A stretch of 64,000 bases of DNA, from the NCBI GenBank assembly GCA_963796565.1, contig CAWCMA010000005.1, positions 248,001 to 312,000 on the forward strand. Direction: 5' to 3'. A program made the translations under genes and the position numbers. The notes under the pieces are model-generated. The model was not told where the DNA came from. It did not search any database and saw only the letters and a list, made by a program, of their open reading frames with translations. Of this stretch, positions 18,243 to 26,860 are shown piece after piece. How positions within the stretch are numbered: position 1 is the first letter of the stretch; each line of letters starts with the position of its first letter. Origin of the DNA: JAKAVN01 sp963796565. GTDB taxonomy: Bacteria > Desulfobacterota > Binatia > Binatales > Binataceae.

Positions 18243-18391
18243 CGGCACCTGCGTCGTGAGGCGCGCGCGGATTCAGCGCCACACGGGACAAAAATTTAGC
18301 GCGGCTACCAAGTGTGAGGCCAGCCGCGCCATCGAGACCGATCCCCCGCCCACCCGGACGCATCGCAATGCGCCGCGGGCAGCGGAGGTTG

Positions 18392-18598
18392 CTATGCTAC
18401 TTTACGACCGTACTTGCGATTGAAACGCTCGATCCGGCCGGCTGTGTCGACCAGCCGCTGCGTGCCGGTATAGAAGGGATGGCAGTTCGAGCAGACCTCG
18501 ACCTGCAGCTCGCCCACCGTCGCGCGCGTCTCGAACGTGTTGCCGCATGCGCAGGTAACTACGCAGCGATGGTATTCGGGATGGATTCCGGGTTTCAT
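18392..18598 (-). CDS. rpmE: 50S ribosomal protein L31, zinc-binding type
   Basis: A 68-residue ribosomal protein L31 of the long-established zinc form. It begins MKPGIHPEY and has four ligand cysteines arranged as CxC (16, 18) and CxxC (36, 39), then the HPFYTG motif and a basic C-terminal tail. It heads the rpmE-prfA-prmC-murA-his series on the minus strand. The 149 bp before prfA may allow separate expression. A GGAAG stretch before the ATG serves as a ribosome-binding site. Confidence 0.96.
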   Translation of the reverse strand: MKPGIHPEYHRCVVTCACGNTFETRATVGELQVEVCSNCHPFYTGTQRLVDTAGRIERFNRKYGRKVA

Positions 18599-18761
18599 TT
18601 CCTTCCTTCTTTCCGCAACATTCTATCATCAGGCGGCCGGTCAACTCAATTCATCAACTCACTTCGTCTCTAACGAGGGAGCCGTTGGTGAACGACCCCT
18701 CTTCAGGCGCCGCCCCGTTTGACCTTGGGCTAAGATAACCACGAACTGGCGGTTTGTCATC

Positions 18762-18801
18762 GCCCTTGAGACGACTGCACGGCCCTTGAGACGACGGCAC
18801 G
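18762..18801. repeat. Tandem 20-bp duplication
   Basis: Two adjacent 20-bp units, 18762-18781 and 18782-18801, differ at one base (GCCCTTGAGACGACTGCACG in the first). They lie in the 289-bp region between rpmE and the divergent TonB-like lipoprotein gene, where promoters of both are expected. I see no other feature in that region. Confidence 0.8.
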
Positions 18802-18887
18802 CGGCGATTGTCAGCCCCGCGCTTCGGTATTAAAATCGTGCGCTCGCGGCGCGAGCGCAAGCACGAGATTTTTCCATCAGGACGGCA

Positions 18888-19670
18888 ATGCCATATGTTT
18901 TGACAACCCAGGTCCGCGCCAGTGTGCGCGCGACCGCGACGATCGGCCGGCTTAGCGCGGCGGTTCTCGCAACAGCACTGGCCATTGGATGCTCATCGCA
19001 AGGCCCAGCCACAACCGCCCCGCCACCGCCGCCGCCTACGGCTCCCGGTTCGCCACAAGTAATCACCAGCCTCTCGCAGCTTTCATCCGGCAACACCGAT
19101 GCCGCCTCGCTCAGCAACGCCGCGAAGGTGCTGAAATCCGATCCGTCCCGGGACAAAAATCTTGCGCTGGTCGCGCACGGCGGGGGCGAGGACAGGCCCT
19201 CGACTCTGCGCCGGCTGTTCCTGGACCATCCCGACTCTCCGCGCTACGCCGATACCGCGGTGCCGCATACCCAGGAACGGCTGCTCAATGCCAAGGCCGC
19301 TGCGCATCCAGGCTTCGCGAGCTTGATGCTCGCACAACTGCTCAGCGAGATGGTCAAGGAGGAGAAGGTTGAACCGATGGTGACGGTGGAATTGTCCGAA
19401 GAGGTCAAGCCCGTCATCTTGATCGCCGTCCTCGACAACAGGGGCCAGCTCAGGGAGCTGATCTACCAGCAGCATTCCGGACTCGCCGCGGTCGACAATT
19501 TCGTCGTCGCCGCCTGCAAAGCATCGCTGTGGGCCAACAATATGCCCAAGGATGCGCTGTCCGAGGACGGCACCTACCGTTTGCGTATTGAAGCCCAGCT
19601 TAGCAAATATAGTGCGGACCGGGAGGGCAATCAGACGTTCACCACGAAGGTTGGCCTGGGGATTCTGTGA
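18888..19670 (+). CDS. Proline-rich lipoprotein with TonB C-terminal-like domain
   Basis: A 260-residue envelope protein. The N terminus has a signal segment ending Leu-Ala-Ile-Gly-Cys, with Cys35 a plausible lipidation site, followed by a short poly-proline run. From about residue 165 the sequence resembles the beta-alpha-beta TonB C-terminal fold: VKPVILIAVLDNRGQ, LIYQQHSGLAAVDNFVVAACKAS and a final strand pair. TonB-like domains bind outer-membrane partners, but there is no transmembrane anchor of the usual energy-transducer type and no ExbB/D neighbour. I would call it a TonB-fold lipoprotein of unknown function. Its end overlaps the open frame of the next gene but not that gene's chosen start. 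Confidence 0.68.
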   Translation: MPYVLTTQVRASVRATATIGRLSAAVLATALAIGCSSQGPATTAPPPPPPTAPGSPQVITSLSQLSSGNTDAASLSNAAKVLKSDPSRDKNLALVAHGGGEDRPSTLRRLFLDHPDSPRYADTAVPHTQERLLNAKAAAHPGFASLMLAQLLSEMVKEEKVEPMVTVELSEEVKPVILIAVLDNRGQLRELIYQQHSGLAAVDNFVVAACKASLWANNMPKDALSEDGTYRLRIEAQLSKYSADREGNQTFTTKVGLGIL

Positions 19671-19738
19671 TCCTGGGCCCGCGTGGATTTTCCCGGAGGG
19701 GGATTTCGCCGAGGTGTTTTTTTCGATCACGAGGTACG

Positions 19739-20923
19739 ATGACAGATAAGACACAACTGAGACTTGTTGGGCGGGGGCGGATGGCGCAGGGCGCGGGCGA
19801 GCGGGTAGCTCATCGCTACGTGCCCAACGCGGGACTTTCGGTGCCGGTCGTCACCATCCTCAACCATTCGGGCGAGGTGCTCGAGGACGAGCAGCGCGCG
19901 GTCGTGCGCTGGGCGGTGCAGGACGGCCACGGCGCCAACATCATCTTTGCCGCAGGCACCACCGGCGAGTGGAACAAGCTCGACAATCCGCGCCGCCAGC
20001 AGATCGCGCGCGTGGTGGTCGACGAATGCCGCCACATCAGTGCTGCCGGCGTGGCGGTCGAAGCCTGGGTCGGCATCACCGGACATACGTGCGCCGAGAC
20101 GTTGGAGAACCTCGAATATGCGCTGGAGATCAACGCCGAAGCGGTAGTGGTCGCGCCACTTTCGATTCGCGATTCGGACGATCCGGTCGGCTTCGTCAAT
20201 CGTGAAATCAATGCGCTGTTCGAGCGCGCAAAACAGAGCATCCCGGTGTTCCTCTACGATAACGCCGAGATTTCCGCGCCCGGCCATACCCCGCACCTGC
20301 ATACGCGCGACGTCAAACAGATGAGCCGGATGGATTACGTACGCGGGGTCAAAGTCACCGCCGGCAAGGCGGTGCTAGGCAACTACACGCGCGCGGCGTC
20401 GCACTTCAACCGCGGCGGTGATTTCGCGATTTACGCCGGCGACCCATATCTCATCTTCGACCTGTTCGCGCCGCCCAAGGGCGCGCGCGGATGGACCCGG
20501 CATTACTGGAACCGCTACTGGACTCGCGATTCGCTGCCCTATGGAATCGTCGCCGGGCCAAGCAACGCGATGCCGCGCGAATGGCAGCGGGCGCTCCGCG
20601 TGTGCCGCAATGGCGATTCCGCCCTGATGCATCGCTACGCCCAGGTGCTCGAGGAGTTCCGTGCCGCTTGCGAGTTCAACCGCGGGGGCCGCAGCTTCCG
20701 CCCCACCCTGGCCTGCCTCAAGGCCGCGCTGGTCGAGATGGGCGTGTGCCGCAGCGAAGCGCTCGCGCCGGGAACGCCCGCGTTCAGCGGCGGCGAGCGG
20801 CGCGAGTTTGCGCGCCGCTTCAAGGACCAGCGCCGGCGCGCTGCAGCCACGCTCGAGCCCGGATGGCTCAGCGAGGCCGTTGCGGAGCGCTCTCAGGCGA
20901 GGCGCGCGCTTAAGGATGGCTGA
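19739..20923 (+). CDS. Dihydrodipicolinate synthase (DapA/NAL) family aldolase
   Basis: A class I, Schiff-base-forming aldolase of the DHDPS/N-acetylneuraminate lyase family. Key features in the 394-residue protein are GTTGEW (73-78), the catalytic Tyr173 in FLYDNAE and the Schiff-base Lys205 in VRGVKVTAG. The barrel is followed by about 100 residues more than canonical DapA (near 290), so it is probably not lysine-pathway DapA. The start is the ATG at 19739 with AGG just upstream. Its last codons overlap the start of the PfkB-SIS gene by 8 nt, implying translational coupling and a shared sugar-acid or sugar-phosphate pathway. Confidence 0.86.
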   Translation: MTDKTQLRLVGRGRMAQGAGERVAHRYVPNAGLSVPVVTILNHSGEVLEDEQRAVVRWAVQDGHGANIIFAAGTTGEWNKLDNPRRQQIARVVVDECRHISAAGVAVEAWVGITGHTCAETLENLEYALEINAEAVVVAPLSIRDSDDPVGFVNREINALFERAKQSIPVFLYDNAEISAPGHTPHLHTRDVKQMSRMDYVRGVKVTAGKAVLGNYTRAASHFNRGGDFAIYAGDPYLIFDLFAPPKGARGWTRHYWNRYWTRDSLPYGIVAGPSNAMPREWQRALRVCRNGDSALMHRYAQVLEEFRAACEFNRGGRSFRPTLACLKAALVEMGVCRSEALAPGTPAFSGGERREFARRFKDQRRRAAATLEPGWLSEAVAERSQARRALKDG

Positions 20924-22586
20924 GGGAAAACTCGACGTCGTCGGCTGCGGCAGCATGGTGGTGGACTTGTTCTACCGCACGCCGAAGTTCGTTCACGCCG
21001 AGCAGAAGGTCGCACTCCACGCGCATCTCGACGACGGCCCGATGGAACGGGCGGCGGTCGGCGGCCTGGTGCTCAACCATCTCGGATGGGCGCGCGTGCT
21101 GGGACTCGAGGTCGGCGTGTTCGGCAAAATCGGCGCCGACCGCTACGGCGAGTTTCTGTGCCGCGGGATCGGACAGCTCGGGATTCGGCATCATCTGACC
21201 ACCGACGGCTCAGCCAGCTCGTTCGCCAAGGTCTTCGTCGACGCGCGCGGCGGCCGCGCGATCTACATGGCGCGCGGCGCCACCGCCGAGCTTGCACCCG
21301 AGGAGATTCGCCGCCGCCACGCCGGCTTCATCCGACACGCCCGGATGGTCTCGACCGAAATTTCGCAACTCCCGCTCCGCACCGTCATCGCCCTGCTGCT
21401 GTTCGCGCGGGCCAATTCCGTCCCGACCGTGCTCGACGTCGATCTGCCGCCCGCCGATGCCTGTCCGGCGCTCGGCACTCGCGCCGAACTGGCGCGCGCC
21501 CTTCGCCTGGCCACGATTCTCAAGCCTACCCGTCTCGCGGCGCGCGCACTGATAGGCACGGGGCGCGATACGCTAAAGCTCGCGCAGGCGATGCGCGCGC
21601 GCTACCAGAGCCAGGCCGTGGTCGTCACCGATGGCGAGAACGGATGCGCGATCGCGGCGGAAGGGACCGCGCTTAAGCTGCCGGCGTTCCCGGTCAAGGT
21701 GGTGGACACCACCGGCGCAGGTGACGCCTTCATGGGCGCGATGCTCGCGGGCCTCAGATGGGGCCTGCCGTGGCGCGCGATCGGGACGCTCGGCAACGCG
21801 GCGGGCGCGGTATGCGTGGGACGGCTGGGCGCGTTTCCCACCGGCTTCGAGGTGCGCGACGAAGTGCTCGAGTTGTTTCACGGCGCGATGCCCGATCAGG
21901 CGCTGCCGGAGATCGAAACGCCTGCGCAGATCGGCGGACCGCTCGATCCCTCGGTCGAGGTTAACCGTTTCCTGGAATTGTGCCTGAGCGAGCTTGGGAC
22001 GCTGCGGCGCGAGATCGATCTCAACCAGATTCGCGCCGCGGTCGACATGATCCGTACCGCCGAGGCGCGCGGCGGCCGCGTCCATCTGACCGGCGTCGGC
22101 AAGCCCGAGCACGTGGCGCGCTACGCCGCGAGCCTGCTGTGCTCGGTGGGGACGCAGGCGACCTTCCTGCACGCGACCGAAACCCTGCACGGCAGTCTGG
22201 GTCAGGTCGATCCCAAGGACGTCGTGATCGCGATCTCCAATAGTGGCAACACGCGCGAGTTGTGCGAAGCCACCGTGGCGATCAAGGAGCACGGCGCGCA
22301 ACTGATTGCGGTGACCGGCAACCCGGCCTCCGAACTCTCGCATCTCGCCGACCTCGTTATCAATGCTCCGATCGAGCAGGAGGGCGGCGTGCTCGGCCTC
22401 GCGCCGCGCATCAGCGTACTCGCCGAGGTGTGCGTGCTCGCCGCGCTGTCGGTCGCTCTGGAAGCCGCGCGCGGGCTGACGCTGGAGCAGTACGGCCGAT
22501 GGCATCGCGCAGGCACGCTGGGCGCCGCGGCGCGTCGCCTGGTTTCGGGGCGCCACGGCCGGCGCAAACTCAAAGCCGTGAAATAA
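20916..22586 (+). CDS. PfkB-family sugar kinase fused to a KpsF-like SIS sugar isomerase domain
   Basis: A 556-residue two-domain protein. Residues 5-320 are a ribokinase/PfkB fold with the GG..NHL sugar-binding segment (49-55) and the second PfkB signature DTTGAGDAF (264-272), where Asp270 is the catalytic base. Residues 350-540 are a SIS domain very like KpsF/GutQ arabinose-5-phosphate isomerase: TGVGKPEH, then FLHATETLHGSLGQ and ISNSGNT (440-446). The combination suggests phosphorylation and aldose-ketose isomerisation of the same sugar. The start overlaps the aldolase stop. I know of no characterised enzyme with exactly this pairing; the substrate is unknown. Confidence 0.88.
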   Translation: MAEGKLDVVGCGSMVVDLFYRTPKFVHAEQKVALHAHLDDGPMERAAVGGLVLNHLGWARVLGLEVGVFGKIGADRYGEFLCRGIGQLGIRHHLTTDGSASSFAKVFVDARGGRAIYMARGATAELAPEEIRRRHAGFIRHARMVSTEISQLPLRTVIALLLFARANSVPTVLDVDLPPADACPALGTRAELARALRLATILKPTRLAARALIGTGRDTLKLAQAMRARYQSQAVVVTDGENGCAIAAEGTALKLPAFPVKVVDTTGAGDAFMGAMLAGLRWGLPWRAIGTLGNAAGAVCVGRLGAFPTGFEVRDEVLELFHGAMPDQALPEIETPAQIGGPLDPSVEVNRFLELCLSELGTLRREIDLNQIRAAVDMIRTAEARGGRVHLTGVGKPEHVARYAASLLCSVGTQATFLHATETLHGSLGQVDPKDVVIAISNSGNTRELCEATVAIKEHGAQLIAVTGNPASELSHLADLVINAPIEQEGGVLGLAPRISVLAEVCVLAALSVALEAARGLTLEQYGRWHRAGTLGAAARRLVSGRHGRRKLKAVK

Positions 22587-22672
22587 AGAAATCGAGAAAT
22601 AGCAAACGAGCCAACGCCGTGTGCCGGTGCCCGGCGTCGAACACAGCAGGATCGAATACGGAGGATCCGGCG

Positions 22673-23497
22673 ATGAAGTATGGGATCGCGATCCGCAACA
22701 TGGGACCGCAATCGACTCGTGGCGCCCTGATTGCTTGCGCCCGCGCCGCCGAGCAACTCGGCTTCGACGCGGGCTTCGTCTCCGACCATCTGGCCCTGCC
22801 ACCCGACGACGTCGAGGGCTCGGGCGGCCGCTACCTCGACGTGCTGGCGACGCTCGCGTTTCTCGCCGGCGCGACCGAGCGGATCCGCCTGGGCGTGTCG
22901 GTGCTCGTGCTGCCCTATCGTCCGGCCGTGCTCACCGCCAAGCAGGTCGCGACGATCCAGGAACTATCGGGCGGCCGGATGATTCTTGCCACCGGCGTCG
23001 GATGGATGCGGCGCGAATTCGAGGCGCTCGGCGTTGACCCGAGCCTGCGCGGCGCGCTAACCACCGAAACGCTGCGCGTGCTGCATCAATTGTTCTCAAA
23101 CGACGTTGCGTCCTACGACGGCGAACTCGTGCACTTCGCGCCCTTCGTATTTCTTCCGCGTCCGCCGTTGCCACCGATCTGGATCGGCGGCAACGGTGCC
23201 AAGGCGATCGCCCGTGTGCTGGAATTCGGCGACGGATGGCATCCGATGCTGCCGGTAGAGAAGCTTGGTCCGGCGGTGGCCGCACTGCGCGATCAGGCTC
23301 GCGCGCGAGGCCGCGTCGAGCCGGAAATCGTGGTGCGCCGCGCGCTCAAGCTGGACGATGTCGCCGCCGCCCGCGCCCGGCTGGAAGCCGAGCGCGCGGC
23401 CGGCGCGACGTACTTCATCCTGGACCTCGGCCGCTACGCGGACGAACGCGAGTTCGTCCGCGGCGCCGAGGCGTTCATGACGCGCGTCGCGCGATGA
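22673..23497 (+). CDS. LLM class flavin-dependent oxidoreductase (F420-type)
   Basis: A 274-residue luciferase-like oxidoreductase of the short, TIGR03619-like group. It has GFDAGFVSDHLALP, the RIRLGVSVLVLPYR strand, the GGRMILATGVGWMRREFEALGVD segment and PPIWIGGNGAKA near the cofactor site. The ATG at 22673 is preceded by GGAGG at 8 nt, so the much longer open frame upstream is not used. It follows the PfkB-SIS gene by 86 bp and could belong to the same unit. A perfect 19-bp hairpin follows its stop. The substrate and cofactor are inferred by family only. Confidence 0.88.
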   Translation: MKYGIAIRNMGPQSTRGALIACARAAEQLGFDAGFVSDHLALPPDDVEGSGGRYLDVLATLAFLAGATERIRLGVSVLVLPYRPAVLTAKQVATIQELSGGRMILATGVGWMRREFEALGVDPSLRGALTTETLRVLHQLFSNDVASYDGELVHFAPFVFLPRPPLPPIWIGGNGAKAIARVLEFGDGWHPMLPVEKLGPAVAALRDQARARGRVEPEIVVRRALKLDDVAAARARLEAERAAGATYFILDLGRYADEREFVRGAEAFMTRVAR

Positions 23498-23535
23498 GAC
23501 GCGCGCGCCGCGCGGCTTCTGCCCTGCAGCACTAA

Positions 23536-23576
23536 GACGGGGGCGGGCGCGGCCTGTGGCCGCGCCCGCCCCCGTC
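23536..23576. terminator. Perfect 19-bp hairpin between converging genes
   Basis: The arms 23536-23554 and 23558-23576 are perfectly complementary over 19 bp, almost all G-C, with a 3-nt TGT loop. It lies between the LLM gene (plus, ending 23497) and the CoA-transferase gene (minus, ending 23633). No strong U-tract follows on either strand. It is probably a bidirectional terminator or transcript-end stabiliser. Confidence 0.7.
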
Positions 23577-23632
23577 CAATGCTGCACCGCCGCGCGATCG
23601 CGCGGCGGTCACCGAGCCAAACGAGCTTGCCT

Positions 23633-24871
23633 CTAGATGATCTTGTCGCGCTTGAGACCTTCGATCTCGGCCGGCTTGAGCCCCAAAAGCTCGCCGTACA
23701 CCCGCTCGTTGTCGTGGCCGACTCCGACCGAGCCGCGGAAGATCTTGCCCGGCGTGTCCGAAAACTTTGGCACTATCCCGACGCCTTTGACCTTGCCCGC
23801 CTGTTCGTCGGTCCATTCGACGTGCATGTCGCGCGCCTGGTATTGCTCGTTCTCCGCCATGTCTTTGCTCGACATGATCCGGTTGCAGGCGACGTTATGC
23901 TGGTTCATGTGCCGCACGACTTCCAAGGCGGTTCGCTCGTTGATCCATCCGCGCAGCAGCGCGTCGAATTCGATCCCTTCCATCGATTCGATGTCCAGGC
24001 GCGCCTTCTGCCATTTCGGATCGGCCGGGTCCAGACCGATGGCCTGCACCACGCGGTCGTAAACCTCGCCGATCGCGCCCAGCACCACCCATCCGTCCTT
24101 GGCCTCGAAGCTATCCAGCGGCTGAAAGCCCTGTGCCTTGTTGCCCGAGCGCTCGCGCACCAGCCCCTGCTGAAAGTACTCGACCATCGTGCCGCCGAGC
24201 GTACGATGGATCGCTTCGTACTGTGCGATATCGATTGCCTGGCCCTTGCCGAAGCTTCGCGCGTAGGTCAGTCCCGCCAGCGAGGACCACAACGTGAACA
24301 GCGCCGTCAGATAGTCGCCGGTCCACGGTGCGGCGCGCGAGGGCGGCGTCTCCGGAAAACCGGTCTGATACATGATGCCGCCGAAGGCCTGGCCCACGAT
24401 GTCATACGAGGTGCGGCCGATGTAGTCGGGATGGCCGTACTGGCCGTAGGAGCTGACGTGGGTAATCACCAGCTTCGGATTGACCTTCCATACCGAGGCG
24501 TCGTCGAGGCCCCATTTCGGATAGGTTCCGGCCTTCGAGCTTTCCATCCAGATGTCGGCGCGCTCGACCAGGCGCAGGAACAAGTCGCGCCCGCGCGGCT
24601 GGGTGAGGTCGAGCGAGATGCAGAAGACGTTGCGTCGCTCTTGCACCCAGTTGGTAGCGGTTTCGCCCTTGCCGTCGCGCGTCTTGAGCCGGATACCGAC
24701 GGTGCGCCATCCCATGTCGCCCACGCCGGGGCGTTCTATCTGGATGACTTCGGCGCCCATCTCGGCGGCCAATGCCGCGCCGAACGGCTGCGCGATCAAG
24801 GTGCCGCTCGAGATGATTTTGACCCCCTGCAGTGGTCCAAAAGCCTCGGGTACAAGGGTCTTCTCCGCCAT
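23633..24871 (-). CDS. CaiB-like family III acyl-CoA transferase
   Basis: A 412-residue family III CoA-transferase (CaiB/BaiF), which moves CoA between carboxylic acids through an aspartyl-CoA intermediate. The sequence follows E. coli CaiB closely in order and spacing: FGPLQGVKII, then NPKLVITHVSSYGQYG, then the catalytic Asp186 in WTGDY (TADY in CaiB), and the C-terminal IVPKFSDTPGKI. The start at 24871 has AGGAGG at ideal distance; upstream codons in the same frame are not used. Carnitine-type substrates cannot be assumed outside enterobacteria. It is transcribed away from the FHA-kinase operon. Confidence 0.9.
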   Translation of the reverse strand: MAEKTLVPEAFGPLQGVKIISSGTLIAQPFGAALAAEMGAEVIQIERPGVGDMGWRTVGIRLKTRDGKGETATNWVQERRNVFCISLDLTQPRGRDLFLRLVERADIWMESSKAGTYPKWGLDDASVWKVNPKLVITHVSSYGQYGHPDYIGRTSYDIVGQAFGGIMYQTGFPETPPSRAAPWTGDYLTALFTLWSSLAGLTYARSFGKGQAIDIAQYEAIHRTLGGTMVEYFQQGLVRERSGNKAQGFQPLDSFEAKDGWVVLGAIGEVYDRVVQAIGLDPADPKWQKARLDIESMEGIEFDALLRGWINERTALEVVRHMNQHNVACNRIMSSKDMAENEQYQARDMHVEWTDEQAGKVKGVGIVPKFSDTPGKIFRGSVGVGHDNERVYGELLGLKPAEIEGLKRDKII

Positions 24872-25173
24872 CGTGGCCTCCTGAAAGTCGGCGCTGTCGG
24901 TCAAAACCGGATCATGCACCGTTTGTGCCGAGCGGGGCAACCCGCGCGCGCACCTATCGTTACGGACTTCGCCGGACGTTTGCCGCGTCCGCAAGCCGCG
25001 ATATTATACAGAGGCGTGCCGCGATTCACGGCAGGTTGGAAGTGTCTGCGTCAGGTTGTATGTCGGATTCTTGGTCGAATTCCGTGACAAACGGTTCGTC
25101 AAATCTTGAGTCAAAGCTTAGGCTAAACTTTGAGACGCGAAATTGAGACGAGTTTTGAGAAAGGTTCGCCGCG
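24872..25173. promoter_or_regulatory. Divergent intergenic region with TCAAAG/CTTTGA inverted repeat
   Basis: This 302-bp gene-free stretch separates the CoA-transferase from the FHA operon and should hold both promoters. It is AT-richer than its surroundings toward the right. An inverted repeat, TCAAAG at 25110-25115 and CTTTGA at 25127-25132, sits about 45 bp before the FHA start. No clear -10/-35 pair can be assigned. Confidence 0.35.
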
Positions 25174-26457
25174 ATGAACGACGCGATTGACCGGCGCGAG
25201 CTTACCTTCATGGCCATGGCCGGCCTTCTCGGCGGCGCGCTCGGATGGCTGCCGGTCGAGTTGGTCAGCCACGGACACAGCATCACGCAGGTCGAGAACT
25301 TCTGGACCCAGTTCGCGGGTGTGGTCTCGATGGCATTGTTCTGGGGGTTGGTCGGCGGTTTCATCGTCGGCGCTCAGGGCAAAAGCTTGCAACTCACGCC
25401 GACCCTGACCCGGCGTTTTCTCATCGGACTGGTGGTCTGCTTTCTCATCGGTCTGCCCGCGGTCTATTACTCCAACGTCGTCTTCACGATGATCCTCACG
25501 GCCGGCGGATGGGGCGCCAACCAGGCCGGTTCGGAGATTTATTTGCGTGCCGCGCGGGTAATCGGATGGGTCCTGATGGGTTTCATCTGCGGCGCCGGCG
25601 TGGGCCTGGCGAGCGGCTCGCTCAACGACCTGATGGGATCGTTGCGCAACATCATAAAAGGCGCGGTCGGCGGATGGGTGGGCGGCTTTGTCGGCGGTGT
25701 GGCCTTCGACGTCATCGGAGCCAATGCGAGCGGGCTCTACGCGCGGTTGTTCGGATTGTGCGCGCTCGGACTGGCGGTCGGCCTGATGATCGGGCTGGTG
25801 CAGGAGCTGACCAAGAGCGCGTGGCTCAACGTCGAGGCGGGACGGCTGCGCGGGCGCAGCTTCAATATCGATCGTGCGATGGCGACGCTCGGACGCGCGG
25901 AGGAAAACGTGGTCGGACTCTTCGGCGATTCCGGCGTGCAACCGCGCCACGCGGTAATCGAGCGCCGCGGCAACAGCTACGTGCTGAAAAATCTCGCCGT
26001 GCAGCAAGGCGTGTTTCTCAATGGCAACCGGATCGAAACCGCCGAGCTGAATGACGGCGATCGAATCAAGATTTCCGACTACGAATTGAGCTTCCACCTT
26101 AAGAGCGCCAGCGCCGGTTCGCGCCCAGCCGTCTTACGCCAGGACGCCGCACCGGCCTCCGCATCCGCGCAGTCTGCGACGCCGTGCCTGGTCGACGGCA
26201 ACGGACGCCGCTATGAGCTGCGTGCGCAAGCGCCGACGACCCTGGGCCGCGCGACCGACAACGACATCGTGATCTCCGACGCCTCCGTGTCGCGCCGTCA
26301 CGCGAGCATCGTGCCGCACAACGGCGGTTTCGCGTTGCGCGACCTGGCCAGTCAGAACGGCACCTACCTGCGCGGCCAACGGATCGACGGCACGCATCAG
26401 CTTGCCAACGGCGACGACGTGCGGCTCGGGGACGCGCCGTTTGTATTCCATGGCTGA
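25174..26457 (+). CDS. Polytopic membrane protein with two C-terminal FHA domains
   Basis: A 427-residue protein with about six hydrophobic helices in residues 10-210, many Gly-rich, and two forkhead-associated domains in the cytoplasmic C-terminal half. The first (about 225-310) is divergent: TLGRAEEN, then PRHAVIERR and GVFLNGNRI. The second (about 335-425) is canonical, with TLGRATDNDIVI, SVSRRHASI and QNGTYLRGQRI, the loops that bind phosphothreonine. A linker rich in Ala and Ser joins them. The gene overlaps the zinc-ribbon gene by 8 nt, and the kinase gene follows. FHA domains commonly dock phosphorylated kinases or their substrates, so it is probably the reader in this kinase module. 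Confidence 0.85.
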   Translation: MNDAIDRRELTFMAMAGLLGGALGWLPVELVSHGHSITQVENFWTQFAGVVSMALFWGLVGGFIVGAQGKSLQLTPTLTRRFLIGLVVCFLIGLPAVYYSNVVFTMILTAGGWGANQAGSEIYLRAARVIGWVLMGFICGAGVGLASGSLNDLMGSLRNIIKGAVGGWVGGFVGGVAFDVIGANASGLYARLFGLCALGLAVGLMIGLVQELTKSAWLNVEAGRLRGRSFNIDRAMATLGRAEENVVGLFGDSGVQPRHAVIERRGNSYVLKNLAVQQGVFLNGNRIETAELNDGDRIKISDYELSFHLKSASAGSRPAVLRQDAAPASASAQSATPCLVDGNGRRYELRAQAPTTLGRATDNDIVISDASVSRRHASIVPHNGGFALRDLASQNGTYLRGQRIDGTHQLANGDDVRLGDAPFVFHG

Positions 26458-26842
26458 AACCGGCATGGCTGACGCTGTTACGACCCGGGCGCGCTTCTGC
26501 TCGCAATGCGGCCAGCCGGTGACGGTCGCCGAAGCGGTGTTCTGCAAGCAGTGCGGCGCGAGGCTGGGAGTTGTGGGATGGCTCGGCGATCTGAGTTCAC
26601 CCGCGCTAATCGCGTTCGTGTTAAGCGTGGTGCCTGGGCTCGGCCACTTCTATGCCGGGCGCACGGGTCGAGCGATCGGATGGTTTTTCGGCGCGCTATT
26701 CGCGTACGGCACTTCGTCGTCACTGGGCGTGTTGATTCATCTGGTATGCGCGGTATCGGCGGCGCGCGCCGCCACACTTGATGCTGAGCGGCGCAGAATT
26801 CGCGCCGCTGGAGCGTTGACGGCAAGGCCGCGGCAGCATTAA
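26450..26842 (+). CDS. Zinc-ribbon membrane protein
   Basis: A 130-residue protein with a double zinc-ribbon N terminus (CSQCG near residue 17 and CKQCG near residue 36). Two or three hydrophobic helices follow, containing FVLSVVPGLGHFYAGRTGRAIGWFF. That last phrase resembles the TM2/DUF5683-type short membrane domain. The ATG at 26450 overlaps the FHA gene stop (ATGGCTGA), so translation is coupled. The kinase starts 18 bp downstream and itself carries a zinc ribbon. A structural or scaffolding role at the membrane is likely; no enzymatic motif is seen. Confidence 0.78.
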   Translation: MAETGMADAVTTRARFCSQCGQPVTVAEAVFCKQCGARLGVVGWLGDLSSPALIAFVLSVVPGLGHFYAGRTGRAIGWFFGALFAYGTSSSLGVLIHLVCAVSAARAATLDAERRRIRAAGALTARPRQH

Positions 26843-26860
26843 TTAGCCGCGACCTCCGCA

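Noticed and set aside
20661..20915. An 85-codon N-terminal extension of the PfkB-SIS protein
   Set aside because: It lies wholly inside the aldolase gene in another frame, is Arg/Ser-rich and ends where the PfkB fold begins.
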